From: HIMB11 sp965657135
Lineage (GTDB): Bacteria > Pseudomonadota > Alphaproteobacteria > Rhodobacterales > Rhodobacteraceae
Assembly (NCBI GenBank): GCA_965657135.1
Contig: CBFHNF010000006.1
Span: 68,910-132,909, forward strand
Length of the DNA: 64,000 bases
Direction of reading: 5' to 3'
The position numbers and the translations under genes are program-made. The number at the start of each line of letters is the position of its first letter. The stretch's first letter is position 1. Shown one piece after another: positions 17,784 to 26,861 of this stretch. The notes under the pieces were generated by a model. It ran no database searches. It was not told the DNA's origin and saw only the letters and a program-made list of their open reading frames with translations.

Positions 17784-19088
17784 ATGATCCCCCGATATTC
17801 GCGTCCTGACATGGTTCAAATCTGGTCACCAGAAACGAAATTTCGCATATGGTACGAGATTGAAGCCCACGCCTGCGATGCGATGGCGGATCTAGGTGTC
17901 ATTCCGCGTGAAAATGCCGAAGCTGTTTGGAAGGCAAAGGATATAGAATTTGACGTCGCACGCATTGATGAAATTGAGGCCGTCACAAAACACGATGTGA
18001 TTGCATTTTTGACTCACCTTGCAGAACATATCGGATCAGACGAAGCGCGCTTTGTACACCAAGGAATGACCAGTTCAGACGTGTTAGATACATGTTTCAA
18101 CATCCAACTTGTGCGAGCGGCGGATATCCTTTTGGCGGATATGGACCTTCTGTTGGCAGCGCTTAAACGTCGTGCCTTGGAACACAAAATGACAGTGCGT
18201 ATCGGGCGCAGTCATGGCATTCACGCAGAACCCACAACTATGGGTCTAACATTTGCCCGTTTTTATGCGGAAATGGATCGCAACAAACGTCGTTTGGAAA
18301 CCGCGCGCACCGAGATTGCAACGGGTGCGATTTCTGGTGCGGTTGGGACATTTGCAAACATCGACCCACGCGTAGAAAAGCATGTTTGCGCACAATTGGG
18401 TCTTGCACCGGAACCTATCAGCACCCAAGTGATCCCGCGCGATCGTCACGCGGCATTTTTTGCAACACTTGGTGTTGTTGCAAGTTCTATTGAAAACATC
18501 GCAACCGAAGTCCGTCACATGCAGCGCACCGAAGTGTTAGAGGCCGAAGAGTTCTTTTCCAAAGGGCAAAAAGGATCCTCGGCAATGCCCCACAAACGCA
18601 ATCCAGTATTGACAGAAAACCTAACCGGATTGGCGCGCTTGGTACGCATGGCAGTTGTTCCAGCGATGGAAAATGTCGCATTGTGGCATGAACGTGATAT
18701 CTCTCACAGCTCGGTTGAACGCAACATCGGGCCCGATGCGACCGTAACACTGGATTTTGCGCTGTCTCGGCTAACCAATGTTGTTGATAAGCTCGTGATC
18801 TATCCTGACAATATGCTTGCCAATATGAATAAATTCCGCGGCCTTGTCATGTCACAGCGTGTTCTATTGGCCTTGACACAGGCTGGCGTTAGCCGTGAGG
18901 ACGCCTATCGTTTGGTACAGCGCAACGCAATGAAGGTTTGGGAAGAAGGAAAAGATTTTAAAACCGAACTTTTGGCCGACGCTGATGTAACAACTGCACT
19001 TTCGATCGAAGAAATCGAAGAGAAATTTGATCTTGGCTATCACACCAAACATGTTGATACGATTTTTGCCCGTGTGTTTGGCGAATAG
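17784..19088 (+). CDS. purB: Adenylosuccinate lyase
   Basis: Catalyses two steps of purine synthesis: SAICAR to AICAR, and adenylosuccinate to AMP, each releasing fumarate. The 434-residue member of the fumarase/aspartase superfamily carries the signature GSSAMPHKRNP (about 267-277) with the catalytic Ser loop, the TSSDVLDT motif (about 93-100) and the RIGRSHGIHAEP motif with the catalytic His (about 136-147). I chose ATG 17784, which follows GAAAGG and gives the usual MIPRYSRP start. The frame is open 84 bases further upstream into the LytTR gene's 5' region. Confidence 0.97.
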   Translation: MIPRYSRPDMVQIWSPETKFRIWYEIEAHACDAMADLGVIPRENAEAVWKAKDIEFDVARIDEIEAVTKHDVIAFLTHLAEHIGSDEARFVHQGMTSSDVLDTCFNIQLVRAADILLADMDLLLAALKRRALEHKMTVRIGRSHGIHAEPTTMGLTFARFYAEMDRNKRRLETARTEIATGAISGAVGTFANIDPRVEKHVCAQLGLAPEPISTQVIPRDRHAAFFATLGVVASSIENIATEVRHMQRTEVLEAEEFFSKGQKGSSAMPHKRNPVLTENLTGLARLVRMAVVPAMENVALWHERDISHSSVERNIGPDATVTLDFALSRLTNVVDKLVIYPDNMLANMNKFRGLVMSQRVLLALTQAGVSREDAYRLVQRNAMKVWEEGKDFKTELLADADVTTALSIEEIEEKFDLGYHTKHVDTIFARVFGE

Positions 19089-19129
19089 TCTACTGGCGGA
19101 AATCTTTCTTTAACTGCTACATCATAATC

Positions 19130-19168
19130 CTTGGGGCAAAACAGTGCCCCGAGGTTCCATGCCCCAAG
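19130..19168 (+). promoter_or_regulatory. Alternative hairpins over the fliG start
   Basis: Perfect 9-bp inverted repeat CTTGGGGCA (19130-19138) / TGCCCCAAG (19160-19168), with a competing nearer partner TGCCCC at 19145-19150. Both possible start codons (GTG 19144 and ATG 19159) and the AGG at 19152-19154 fall inside. The structure could therefore hide the translation start. Seen in sequence only; regulation is inference. Confidence 0.35.
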
Positions 19169-19965
19169 ACAAAGATATTCTTGACCCCGTTCCTGCTCCT
19201 CTTACAAAAGATATGAGCACGCGCACAAAGGCAGCCATCGTTGTGCGTTTCCTGATGCAAGAAGGGGCAGAAATTGATCTTGCCGCACTTCCCACTTCAT
19301 TGCAGGCGGATCTGACGCGGGAAATTGCAGATCTGCGTTTGATTGATCGCGCAACCTTGGCCGAAGTGATCGAAGAATTTGCCCACGAATTGGACAGCAT
19401 CGGGTTAACCGCTCAAGGGGGATTGGGCTCCGCACTGCGTCTTTTAGAAGGAAAAATTACACATGATACCGCACGCCGTTTGCGCCAAGACGCAGGTGTT
19501 CGCCTATTCGAAGATCCATGGGGGCGCATTAAACAATTAGAGAACGCAGAGTTGATAAGGCTCTTAGAGGCTGAAACAACTGAGATATCTGCGGTCGTAC
19601 TGTCAAAACTTGAAGTGAGCAAAGCCGCTGCCCTATTAGGGGCCATGCCCGGCGCACGTGCGCGCAACATCAGTTTTGCCATATCCCAAACGGCCGGCGT
19701 GACCCCCCAAGCCGTTGATCGCATCGGACAAAGTCTGATGGCGCAATTGGACAACAAACCAGAACGTGCCTTTGTCACTCTTCCTGAAGATCGGATCGCA
19801 GCGATCCTGACTGCTGCATCCAATGATCTGCGCGATGAGGTCATGAACGGGTTGTGCGAAAGCGATCCAGATTTGGCAGAGCGCGTCTTGGCAGGTGTCT
19901 TTACATTTATCGACATTCCGACGCGGATTGCAAAAATGGATATTACGACCGCCGTTAAACTGTGA
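19144..19965 (+). CDS. fliG: FliG-like flagellar motor switch protein, N-terminal and middle part (split gene)
   Basis: 273 residues covering FliG-N (about 25-100), FliG-M (about 118-190) and the first half of FliG-C (about 195-273). The middle domain has ETTEISAVVLSKLEVSKAAALL where typical FliG has EHPQ...; this divergent form is familiar from Rhodobacteraceae FliG. The frame ends in TGA at 19963-19965, in the middle of the torque-generating C-terminal domain. The rest of that domain continues at once in another frame. The start may be GTG 19144 or ATG 19159. No other flagellar gene is in the window. Either a frameshifted gene or a two-protein arrangement is possible. Confidence 0.8.
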   Translation: MPRGSMPQDKDILDPVPAPLTKDMSTRTKAAIVVRFLMQEGAEIDLAALPTSLQADLTREIADLRLIDRATLAEVIEEFAHELDSIGLTAQGGLGSALRLLEGKITHDTARRLRQDAGVRLFEDPWGRIKQLENAELIRLLEAETTEISAVVLSKLEVSKAAALLGAMPGARARNISFAISQTAGVTPQAVDRIGQSLMAQLDNKPERAFVTLPEDRIAAILTAASNDLRDEVMNGLCESDPDLAERVLAGVFTFIDIPTRIAKMDITTAVKL

Positions 19966-20204
19966 ATCAAACCGATCTCGTGAACGCACTGTGCTATGCT
20001 GGCGCCAATGGTTTGGAAGAGGTCAAGGAATTTATACTCGAGGGCCTATCAAAGCGCTTGGCAGAAACCATCAGAGAAGAAATTGAAGAACGCGGCGCCG
20101 TCAAAACCAAAGTGGGCGAAGCCGCAAAAACAACCCTTGTTGCAGGTATTCAAGGACAGATTTCAGCAGGCGAAATAAGTTTTGTGGGCTTTGATGACCC
20201 TTAA
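19962..20204 (+). CDS. fliG: FliG C-terminal part, 80 residues, in a shifted frame
   Basis: Begins with GTG inside the stop of the upstream part (GTGA four-base overlap) and supplies the missing end of FliG-C. The segment DLVNALCYAGANGLEEVKEF, SKRLAETIREEIEERG and GEAA...ISAGEI matches the last two-thirds of the FliG torque domain. Re-reading one base (a -1 shift at CTG TGA) would give a continuous ...AVKL-VNQTDLV... chain, exactly the register expected from relatives. No ribosome site of its own is obvious, so alone it would depend on translational coupling. Its stop overlaps the convergent DUF1223 gene by four bases. Confidence 0.75.
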   Translation: MNQTDLVNALCYAGANGLEEVKEFILEGLSKRLAETIREEIEERGAVKTKVGEAAKTTLVAGIQGQISAGEISFVGFDDP

Positions 20205-20905
20205 TCCTGAAGCGCCGCACCCACTATTGCGCCCTGCCCCTGTGCTTGGACAAATATCGCCAGCTTCCCGTTCTGAATGGCTGGAATCGTAAATGTCGCA
20301 TTTCGGCCAGTTAGCTGACCGATGGGACGGAAATCTTGGACAACATTTACATATCTGAAATTGTTCCCACGGTTTTCACCCCTTTTTATGTGAACCTCGG
20401 CGGTAGGTTTGATCGCCACCGCCATCACATCATACGATCCCGTTTGCGTCAGACCTGTTTGTGTAAAAATACGTAATTTTGCGCCATCTTGCGTGATCTT
20501 GATTAATACAGGCATCTCTTGATTTTTTGCGTCCATCACCGCTTTGGCCACATCCATCGGGCGTGATCCAACCACATCAGTCGTGCCGTTGACAATCATT
20601 TGCGGTGTATAGACATTTTTCTTTTTCATCCGCTGCGCATAAACACGCTGGCGTTGTGAATTTTCAGGTCTGCCAAAGATATCTTTCCACCCCATGTAAT
20701 CCCAGTAATCCACATGATAAGATAACGCGATGATATCTCTTTCTTTGGCCAATTCTCCTAAAACACGATCTGCGGGCGGGCAACTGGAACATCCTTGTGA
20801 GGTAAAAAGCTCTACAACTGTCACGGCACGCTCTGCCTGTGCCTGTCCGACAAAAAGTAGCAAGATGCCAATACATCCAACAATCACAGATTTAAAATTA
20901 TGCAT
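20201..20905 (-). CDS. DUF1223 family secreted thioredoxin-like protein
   Basis: 234 residues with a clear signal peptide (hydrophobic 5-20, cleavage after AQA near residue 24). Then comes the DUF1223 domain with ELFTSQGCSSCPPADRVLGEL (about 32-52), whose CxxC resembles a thioredoxin active site, and the YHVDYWDYMGWKD block (about 63-75). Family members are periplasmic or exported and of unproven function, possibly disulfide chemistry. It is monocistronic and converges on the fliG end. Confidence 0.9.
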   Translation of the reverse strand: MHNFKSVIVGCIGILLLFVGQAQAERAVTVVELFTSQGCSSCPPADRVLGELAKERDIIALSYHVDYWDYMGWKDIFGRPENSQRQRVYAQRMKKKNVYTPQMIVNGTTDVVGSRPMDVAKAVMDAKNQEMPVLIKITQDGAKLRIFTQTGLTQTGSYDVMAVAIKPTAEVHIKRGENRGNNFRYVNVVQDFRPIGQLTGRNATFTIPAIQNGKLAIFVQAQGQGAIVGAALQD

Positions 20906-21244
20906 ATCGCGTCCAAACGTGTTTCACCAATCATACATACGGGAAGTCCCTCACAATTTCCAATCAACCATTTGAGAGCAATCGTGACAAGCCCACCACA
21001 GCACCTCCGAGTTGTTCGCATTGCGACCGTTGGTGCCTAACGTCGCAGTTTGCACAAATTTACGATATGTGAATTGCCTGAATATACTGAACTGAGTAAC
21101 ACAAATAAGGCCTAGATAGTAAAGCACTTGCACCGCCAATCCGCTTTGCATACATAGGTATACAGTCAGAGATATGATTCGCTCCGATACTTGGTGCACT
21201 GGGTCGTATCAGAAGAGAAACCGTTAAAAAGGGTTAAGAAGGCG
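20906..21244. promoter_or_regulatory. Intergenic region between DUF1223 gene and acnB
   Basis: 339 bases with no credible gene on either strand. It holds the divergent promoters of the DUF1223 gene and acnB. The acnB ribosome site (AAGAAGG) lies just before ATG 21245. I see no riboswitch-like or repeat structure. Confidence 0.5.
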
Positions 21245-24034
21245 ATGAGCTTGTACGCAGCATATTTGGAAGAAATTGAAAACCGCAAAGCACAGGGTTT
21301 ACATCCAAAACCCATCGATAATGGTGCATTGACAAAAGAGATCATCGCCCAAATCAAAGATGTGGATCATGCACATCGGGAACAGTCATTAAAGTTTTTT
21401 ATTTACAACACCCTTCCTGGAACAACCAGCGCGGCGGTAGAAAAAGCAGAGTTCCTGAAAGAAATCGTGCTAGGCCAGATCGAGGTTGCTGAGATTTCAA
21501 CAGATTTTGCATTTGAATTACTCTCGCACATGAAGGGTGGCCCCTCTGTGCGCGTTTTGTTGGACGTGGCCCTTGGGGATGATATGGATCTTGCAGTGCA
21601 AGCAGGCGAAGTTCTAAAAACCCAAGTCTTCCTGTATGATGCGGATACAGATCGCCTAAAAGAAGCCTTTAAATCAGGCAACGCAGTGGCAAAAGATATC
21701 CTTGAAAGCTATTCAGACGCTGAGTTTTTTACAAAACTTCCTGAAGTTGAAGAAGAAATAAAAGTTGTCACATTCATTGCCGCCGAAGGTGATATCTCAA
21801 CCGATTTGTTGTCACCTGGCAACCAGGCGCACTCGCGGTCGGATCGTGAATTACACGGCAAATGTATGATTTCTGAAAAAGCACAAAAAGAAATCGAGGC
21901 GCTCAAACTTCAACACCCAGATAAACGCGTTATGCTGATCGCTGAAAAAGGTACGATGGGAGTTGGTTCATCCCGCATGTCAGGTGTGAACAACGTTGCC
22001 CTTTGGACAGGAAAACAAGCAAGTCCCTATGTACCATTTGTAAACATCGCACCCGTTGTTGCCGGAACAAATGGTATCTCACCTATTTTCCTAACAACCG
22101 TGGGTGTGACTGGCGGTATTGGTGTTGACCTTAAAAATTGGGTCAAAAAATTGGGGGAAGATGGCAAGCCGATTTTGAACAATGACGGCAACCCGATTTT
22201 GGAACAGAAGTATTCTGTTGAAACTGGGACGGTTTTGACAATCAATTCGAAAAAGAAAAAGCTCTACTCGGCAGATGGCGAAGAATTGGTGGATATGTCC
22301 TCCTCTTTCACACCGCAAAAAACCGAGTTTATGAAGGCCGGTGGTTCATATGCGATTGTATTTGGTAAAAAACTTCAAAGCCTGGCTTGCGAAATTTTGG
22401 GCGTGCCATTGAAATCTGCATTTGCACCCGCCAAAGAAATTGAAAGCGATGGTCAGGGCCTTACAGCCGTTGAAAAAATCTTTAACGCAAATTCTGTTGG
22501 CGTCGCCACCGATAAACCTCTGCTGGCGGGATCTGATGTCCGCGTCAGGGTGAACATCGTTGGATCTCAGGACACAACTGGCCTGATGACATCTCAAGAG
22601 CTAGAAGCGATGGCAGCAACCGTCTTGTCGCCAATTGTGGATGGCGCTTATCAGTCGGGCTGCCACACTGCTTCCGTATGGGACATTAAAGCACAGGAAA
22701 ACACGCCTCGCCTGATGAAGTTCATGCACGATTTTGGCCTTATTACGGGCCGTGATCCCAAAGACGTTTATCATCCAATGACAGACGTCATTCACAAAGT
22801 GCTAAACGATATCACAGTGGATGATTGGGCCATCATCATTGGCGGCGATAGCCACACACGGATGTCCAAGGGCGTTGCCTTTGGCGCAGACTCAGGCACC
22901 GTTGCATTGGCACTGGCTACGGGTGAGGCAACAATGCCGATCCCAGAGTCCGTAAAAGTGACATTCAAAGGACAAATGGCAGCACATATGGATTTCCGCG
23001 ATGTTGTGCATGCAACACAGGCGCAAATGTTGGATCAGTTTGGCGATAACGTCTTCCAAGGCCGCATTATCGAAGTTCATTTGGGCACCTTGTTGGCCGA
23101 TCAGGCGTTTACATTCACTGATTGGACCGCAGAGATGAAAGCCAAAGCATCCATCTGTATTTCTGAGGATGCAACATTGATTGAATCCTTGGAAATTGCG
23201 AAATCGCGCATCAAGATCATGATCGAAAAAGGCATGGATAACGACGCGCAAATGCTTCAAGGGTTGGTTGATCGTGCTGACGCGCGCATCGCCCAGATCC
23301 AATCTGGTGAAAAACCAGCATTGGCACCAGATGCAGACGCAAAATATGCAGCCAAGGTTGTGGTTGATTTGGATCTTATCAACGAGCCAATGATCGCGGA
23401 CCCAGACGTTGCCAATGCGGACATTTCAAAACGGTATACCCACGATACAATTCGCCCCGTGTCCTATTACAAATCAGAGAAAAAGGTGGATTTAGGATTT
23501 GTCGGATCCTGTATGGTTCACAAAGGCGACATCAAAATCGTGGCGCAGATGCTGCGTAATATCGAAAAAGAAAAAGGGTCAGTTGAATTTAACGCACCCC
23601 TTGTTGTGACAGCGCCGACCTATAACATCATTGATGAATTAAAGGCCGAAGGCGATTGGGAAGTGTTGCAGAAATACTCTGGGTTTGAATTTGACGACAA
23701 CGCGCCAAAAACGACGGCACGTACAGAATATGAAAACACGCTCTACCTTGAACGTCCCGGCTGCAACCTGTGCATGGGGAACCAGGAAAAGGCCGCCAAA
23801 GGCGACACCGTTCTGGCCACATCGACACGCCTGTTTAAGGGACGCGTTGTAGAGGACGCACCAGAAAAGGCGGGCGAATCCCTTTTGGCATCAACACCTG
23901 TTGTTGTACTCTCAGCGATCCTAGGACGTACACCGTCCATTGACGAATATAAATCGGCGGTGGATGGGATCGACCTTACCAAATTCGCTCCACCCAAAAC
24001 AAAACCACTAGATAGCCTTTCAGTTCACTACTAA
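21245..24034 (+). CDS. acnB: Aconitate hydratase B
   Basis: Bifunctional aconitase / 2-methylisocitrate dehydratase of the TCA cycle, with a [4Fe-4S] cluster. The 929 residues start MSLYAAYLEEI and include the N-terminal HEAT-like helical domain (1-160), the swivel domain (about 165-385, with KGTMGVGSSRMSGVNN) and the catalytic domains. Cluster cysteines are visible in GFVGSCMVHKGD (about 760) and ERPGCNLCMGNQ (about 838-849). I chose ATG 21245 for its ribosome site and family start; the frame is open 54 bases upstream. It ends in a strong terminator. Confidence 0.97.
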   Translation: MSLYAAYLEEIENRKAQGLHPKPIDNGALTKEIIAQIKDVDHAHREQSLKFFIYNTLPGTTSAAVEKAEFLKEIVLGQIEVAEISTDFAFELLSHMKGGPSVRVLLDVALGDDMDLAVQAGEVLKTQVFLYDADTDRLKEAFKSGNAVAKDILESYSDAEFFTKLPEVEEEIKVVTFIAAEGDISTDLLSPGNQAHSRSDRELHGKCMISEKAQKEIEALKLQHPDKRVMLIAEKGTMGVGSSRMSGVNNVALWTGKQASPYVPFVNIAPVVAGTNGISPIFLTTVGVTGGIGVDLKNWVKKLGEDGKPILNNDGNPILEQKYSVETGTVLTINSKKKKLYSADGEELVDMSSSFTPQKTEFMKAGGSYAIVFGKKLQSLACEILGVPLKSAFAPAKEIESDGQGLTAVEKIFNANSVGVATDKPLLAGSDVRVRVNIVGSQDTTGLMTSQELEAMAATVLSPIVDGAYQSGCHTASVWDIKAQENTPRLMKFMHDFGLITGRDPKDVYHPMTDVIHKVLNDITVDDWAIIIGGDSHTRMSKGVAFGADSGTVALALATGEATMPIPESVKVTFKGQMAAHMDFRDVVHATQAQMLDQFGDNVFQGRIIEVHLGTLLADQAFTFTDWTAEMKAKASICISEDATLIESLEIAKSRIKIMIEKGMDNDAQMLQGLVDRADARIAQIQSGEKPALAPDADAKYAAKVVVDLDLINEPMIADPDVANADISKRYTHDTIRPVSYYKSEKKVDLGFVGSCMVHKGDIKIVAQMLRNIEKEKGSVEFNAPLVVTAPTYNIIDELKAEGDWEVLQKYSGFEFDDNAPKTTARTEYENTLYLERPGCNLCMGNQEKAAKGDTVLATSTRLFKGRVVEDAPEKAGESLLASTPVVVLSAILGRTPSIDEYKSAVDGIDLTKFAPPKTKPLDSLSVHY

Positions 24035-24052
24035 GTGAACCTCTCCTAAGAC

Positions 24053-24083
24053 AAAGGCCCGCAATATGCGGGCCTTTGTTTTT
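24053..24083 (+). terminator. Terminator between acnB and ccmG
   Basis: Stem AAAGGCCCGC / GCGGGCCTTT with loop AATAT, followed by GTTTTTT. It serves acnB. The A-rich 5' side may let it work for the convergent ccm operon as well. Confidence 0.92.
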
Positions 24084-24118
24084 TGTTTCTTTTTTCTAAT
24101 CTTAGTGAATGGCAGGTT

Positions 24119-24658
24119 TTATTTTGCCTGCGCCTGTTCCAGCGCAGGAACAAAGCGTTGCATATAATCCGACCCCACCAACGGCCCCGCGTATCTGAAC
24201 AAAATTGAACCATCGCCATCAACGATAAATGTTTCAGGCGGTGCAGTGACACCCCAATCAATGGCTGTACGCCCCTGTGGATCGAACGCGATCCCTGCGA
24301 ATGGATTGCCATCATCGTTAATGTACTTGATCGCTTGGTCAGGATCATCTTTTATGTTGACGCCATAAATTTGAAGTCCCTGTTTTTGCAAGTTTAACAA
24401 AACTGGATGTTCAGCGCGGCATGGCGGACACCAACTGGCCCAAAAATTTACCAAGGTAACATCGCCTGTGATTAGATCATCCGCCCCAACGCCCGCAAAA
24501 TCGCCGAGGGTCTCAGAGGTAATTGTAGGGGCTGGCTGCCCAATAAATGTCGAAGGCAGGTCATTGGGGTTATCGCGCTGCATCCCAACATAAAACAGAC
24601 CAGCAAGCCCCGCAAAAATCACTGGTGGCAAGACCATGAGAGGTTTAATCTTTGCCAT
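24119..24658 (-). CDS. ccmG: Cytochrome c maturation thiol:disulfide oxidoreductase CcmG/DsbE
   Basis: 179-residue membrane-anchored periplasmic thioredoxin. It keeps apocytochrome c cysteines reduced for haem attachment. There is an N-terminal helix (about 6-25), then a thioredoxin fold with the active site NFWASWCPPCRAEHP (about 75-90) and the cis-Pro loop GVTAPPETFIVD (about 138-149). I chose ATG 24658 because GAGGG lies upstream; it overlaps the end of ccmD by 14 bases, indicating coupling. It is the last gene of ccmABCDG. Confidence 0.95.
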   Translation of the reverse strand: MAKIKPLMVLPPVIFAGLAGLFYVGMQRDNPNDLPSTFIGQPAPTITSETLGDFAGVGADDLITGDVTLVNFWASWCPPCRAEHPVLLNLQKQGLQIYGVNIKDDPDQAIKYINDDGNPFAGIAFDPQGRTAIDWGVTAPPETFIVDGDGSILFRYAGPLVGSDYMQRFVPALEQAQAK

Positions 24659-24803
24659 TTCGCGAACCCTCGATTTCATCCAAGCGTTTGCGCGCTGCGG
24701 TGTTGCGCATGACTATTCCAAGCACCAAAATCACCAACAACGACAGCCCCGCCCCATAAGAGCCCAGAACCGCGAACGCGTATTTTCCCAAGTCTGGAAA
24801 CAT
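24645..24803 (-). CDS. ccmD: Haem exporter protein CcmD
   Basis: 52-residue small membrane protein with one transmembrane helix (about 9-32), starting MFPDLGKYAFAVLGSYG. It has the basic, charged C-terminal tail (RNTAARKRLDEIE) typical of CcmD, which helps release holo-CcmE from the CcmABC complex. It starts three bases after the ccmC stop and overlaps ccmG by 14 bases. The position, size and topology identify it despite its low complexity. Confidence 0.92.
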   Translation of the reverse strand: MFPDLGKYAFAVLGSYGAGLSLLVILVLGIVMRNTAARKRLDEIEGSRNGKD

Positions 24804-24806
24804 GAC

Positions 24807-25532
24807 TTAACCTCTTTCTCTGGCGATCAACGCATTGGCGCGGCGAATACGAATTTCAGTGCGCGTCCCAATCAAAACCAATGCGACAAACAGTAAGACA
24901 AACCCCGTAATCGACATCAGTAAGGGTTGGTAAAACACGTCCGCCACATTCTCTTCCTTATCCAAAGACAGCGATGCCCCTTGATGCAGCCCTTGGTTCC
25001 AAAACAATACGGCATACCGGCTGAGCACTGCAAAAACTGACCCAACCATACATAACACAGATGTCAGATCCGCCGCCGTATCCGGATTATCAATTGCAGC
25101 CCAAAGCGCAACATACCCTAAGTAAAACAAAAACAGGATCAAAAACGACGTCAATCGCGGATCCCACGCCCACCATGTGCCCCACATGGGTTGCCCCCAT
25201 AACGCACCAGTGATCAATGTGATCAATGTCATGGCAATGCCGATGGGGGCCGCGGCCTTGGCCGCCAATGCACTGACATGATGGCGCCTGATCAACCAGA
25301 TCAAAGACGCAACCAGCATCATAAACCATGCATTGATCGCAATCAGCGCTGCAGGGACGTGCAAATAGATGATTTTCACAGTCGATCCCTGTTTGTAATC
25401 ATCTGGCGTTAAGAAGTACCCCCAAAATAGCCCAAGACCAATAAACACCGCGGCACCTGCCGCCAACCACGGAACGATTTTGCCCGAAAAGGACAAAAAC
25501 TTAACTGGATTTGCGTATTCCCAAAGTGACAT
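24807..25532 (-). CDS. ccmC: Haem exporter membrane protein CcmC
   Basis: 241 residues with six transmembrane helices. Presents haem to CcmE on the periplasmic face. The tryptophan-rich motif WGTWWAWDPRLTS (about 114-126) is the defining haem-handling signature, and histidines in the flanking periplasmic loops (YLHVPAAL near 50) are conserved. It lies nine bases after ccmB in the ccmABCDG operon. Confidence 0.96.
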   Translation of the reverse strand: MSLWEYANPVKFLSFSGKIVPWLAAGAAVFIGLGLFWGYFLTPDDYKQGSTVKIIYLHVPAALIAINAWFMMLVASLIWLIRRHHVSALAAKAAAPIGIAMTLITLITGALWGQPMWGTWWAWDPRLTSFLILFLFYLGYVALWAAIDNPDTAADLTSVLCMVGSVFAVLSRYAVLFWNQGLHQGASLSLDKEENVADVFYQPLLMSITGFVLLFVALVLIGTRTEIRIRRANALIARERG

Positions 25533-25541
25533 TCTGTCTCC

Positions 25542-26198
25542 CTAGCGTAAGTTAATTTTTAAAACCGCCGCTGATGCGAATGGCAACAGCGCGATACAAG
25601 CAAATGTAAGTCCCAATAGCAATGCCATGGGTGTTGCCACATCCATTCCGACACTGCCGCGGCGCGCAAGCTCTGCCCCAAAGATGAGTGTTGGCACATA
25701 AAGTGGCAACACCAACAGCGACAATAACAACCCACCCCGTTTCAGTCCAACAGTCAATGCAGCGCCAAATGTGCCAATCACACTCAGCGCAGGCGTTCCA
25801 AGCAATAGCGAGATGACGATCCAGTAAAATCCGTCTGTTTGCAAACCCAACAGAACGCCCAATACCGGTGCGGCAAAGACCAAAGGAAGACCCGTCGTGA
25901 TCCAGTGCGCAAGTGATTTAACACTCACCACTGCCTCAAGTGGAAGTGGAGCCGTCGCCAGCAAATCCAAGGTGCCATCTTCGAAATCCAGGGCAAAAAC
26001 GCGATCCAGCGACAATAAGCACGCCAACAAAGCACCAACCCACAAAATACCAGGGGCAATGCGCGCCAGCAGCCCCATTTCTGGCCCCACCCCAAAGGGA
26101 ACCAACACCACAACAATCAGAAAAAACGCAAGGCTTAGCCCAAACCCCCCGCCTGCGCGAATTGCAAGGCGCATATCACGCACCAACAGCACAATCAT
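25542..26198 (-). CDS. ccmB: Haem exporter membrane protein CcmB
   Basis: 218 residues with six hydrophobic helices; the permease subunit of the CcmAB(C) ABC complex that drives release of haem-loaded CcmE. The conserved region LARIAPGILWVGALLACLLSLDRVFALDFEDGTLDLL (about 43-79) is typical, as is the LPLYVPTLIFGAE segment near 160-172. Its start ATG overlaps the ccmA stop (ATGA), showing translational coupling. Confidence 0.95.
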   Translation of the reverse strand: MIVLLVRDMRLAIRAGGGFGLSLAFFLIVVVLVPFGVGPEMGLLARIAPGILWVGALLACLLSLDRVFALDFEDGTLDLLATAPLPLEAVVSVKSLAHWITTGLPLVFAAPVLGVLLGLQTDGFYWIVISLLLGTPALSVIGTFGAALTVGLKRGGLLLSLLVLPLYVPTLIFGAELARRGSVGMDVATPMALLLGLTFACIALLPFASAAVLKINLR

Positions 26199-26815
26199 AA
26201 AAAGGCCTCATCGGGATTAAACTGTGCCTCTGCTGCGGCCTTAAATTGTGTTAAATCAAGCGTCACGGCGCGATCTCCTAGACCCAAATCAATATGGGTG
26301 GCAATTACGGCCACTCCCCCACGCTCCAAATGGGCCTGAATCATTGCGCCAAATTGCGCAACGGCAGCGGTATCTAGCGACACAGTTGGTTCATCCAGCA
26401 ACCAAATCGGACGTCCTGTCACGATCAGACGCGCCAATCCCAAGCGTCGCTTTTGGCCCGCCGATAACATGCCACCGGGACGATCAATCAAATAGCCCAT
26501 ATCAAAAGCAGAAATCGCGGCATCAATTGTTTTCGTTCCAAACACACTGGCCCAAAATTCCAAATTTTCACGTACAGTTAACGTGGATTTTATACCGTCA
26601 AGATGGCCAGCGTAAACGGCGGCATCCTCGGGCATATCAACTTGACCTTCATACACAGGTTGCAACCCTGCGATTGTGCGCAGCAAGGTGGTTTTTCCCA
26701 ATCCATTGGGGCCCCGCAAAATCAAAGCTTGACCTGATAAAACCTCAAACCCAACGCCTGACAAAAGGTGGCGCGATGCGCGCAGAACGCTTAGATTTGA
26801 AACGGTTAATGTCAT
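26195..26815 (-). CDS. ccmA: Haem exporter ATP-binding protein CcmA
   Basis: 206-residue ABC ATPase energising the CcmABCD haem-chaperone release step. It has Walker A LRGPNGLGKTTLLR (about 33-46), signature MLSAGQKRRLGLARL (about 116-130), Walker B IWLLDEPTVSLD (about 136-147) and the switch His near 171. First gene of the ccm set, 46 bases after the Mth938-like gene on the same strand, so it is likely read from the yajC-sec transcript or a promoter in between. Confidence 0.95.
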   Translation of the reverse strand: MTLTVSNLSVLRASRHLLSGVGFEVLSGQALILRGPNGLGKTTLLRTIAGLQPVYEGQVDMPEDAAVYAGHLDGIKSTLTVRENLEFWASVFGTKTIDAAISAFDMGYLIDRPGGMLSAGQKRRLGLARLIVTGRPIWLLDEPTVSLDTAAVAQFGAMIQAHLERGGVAVIATHIDLGLGDRAVTLDLTQFKAAAEAQFNPDEAFL

Positions 26816-26861
26816 GTCACTGGCTTACACCATGAGGGTGCATTGCAAAAGATGAATTTGA

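Noticed and set aside
20951..21199. 82-residue minus-strand frame upstream of acnB
   Set aside because: No ribosome site and no domain-like pattern; it occupies a promoter region.
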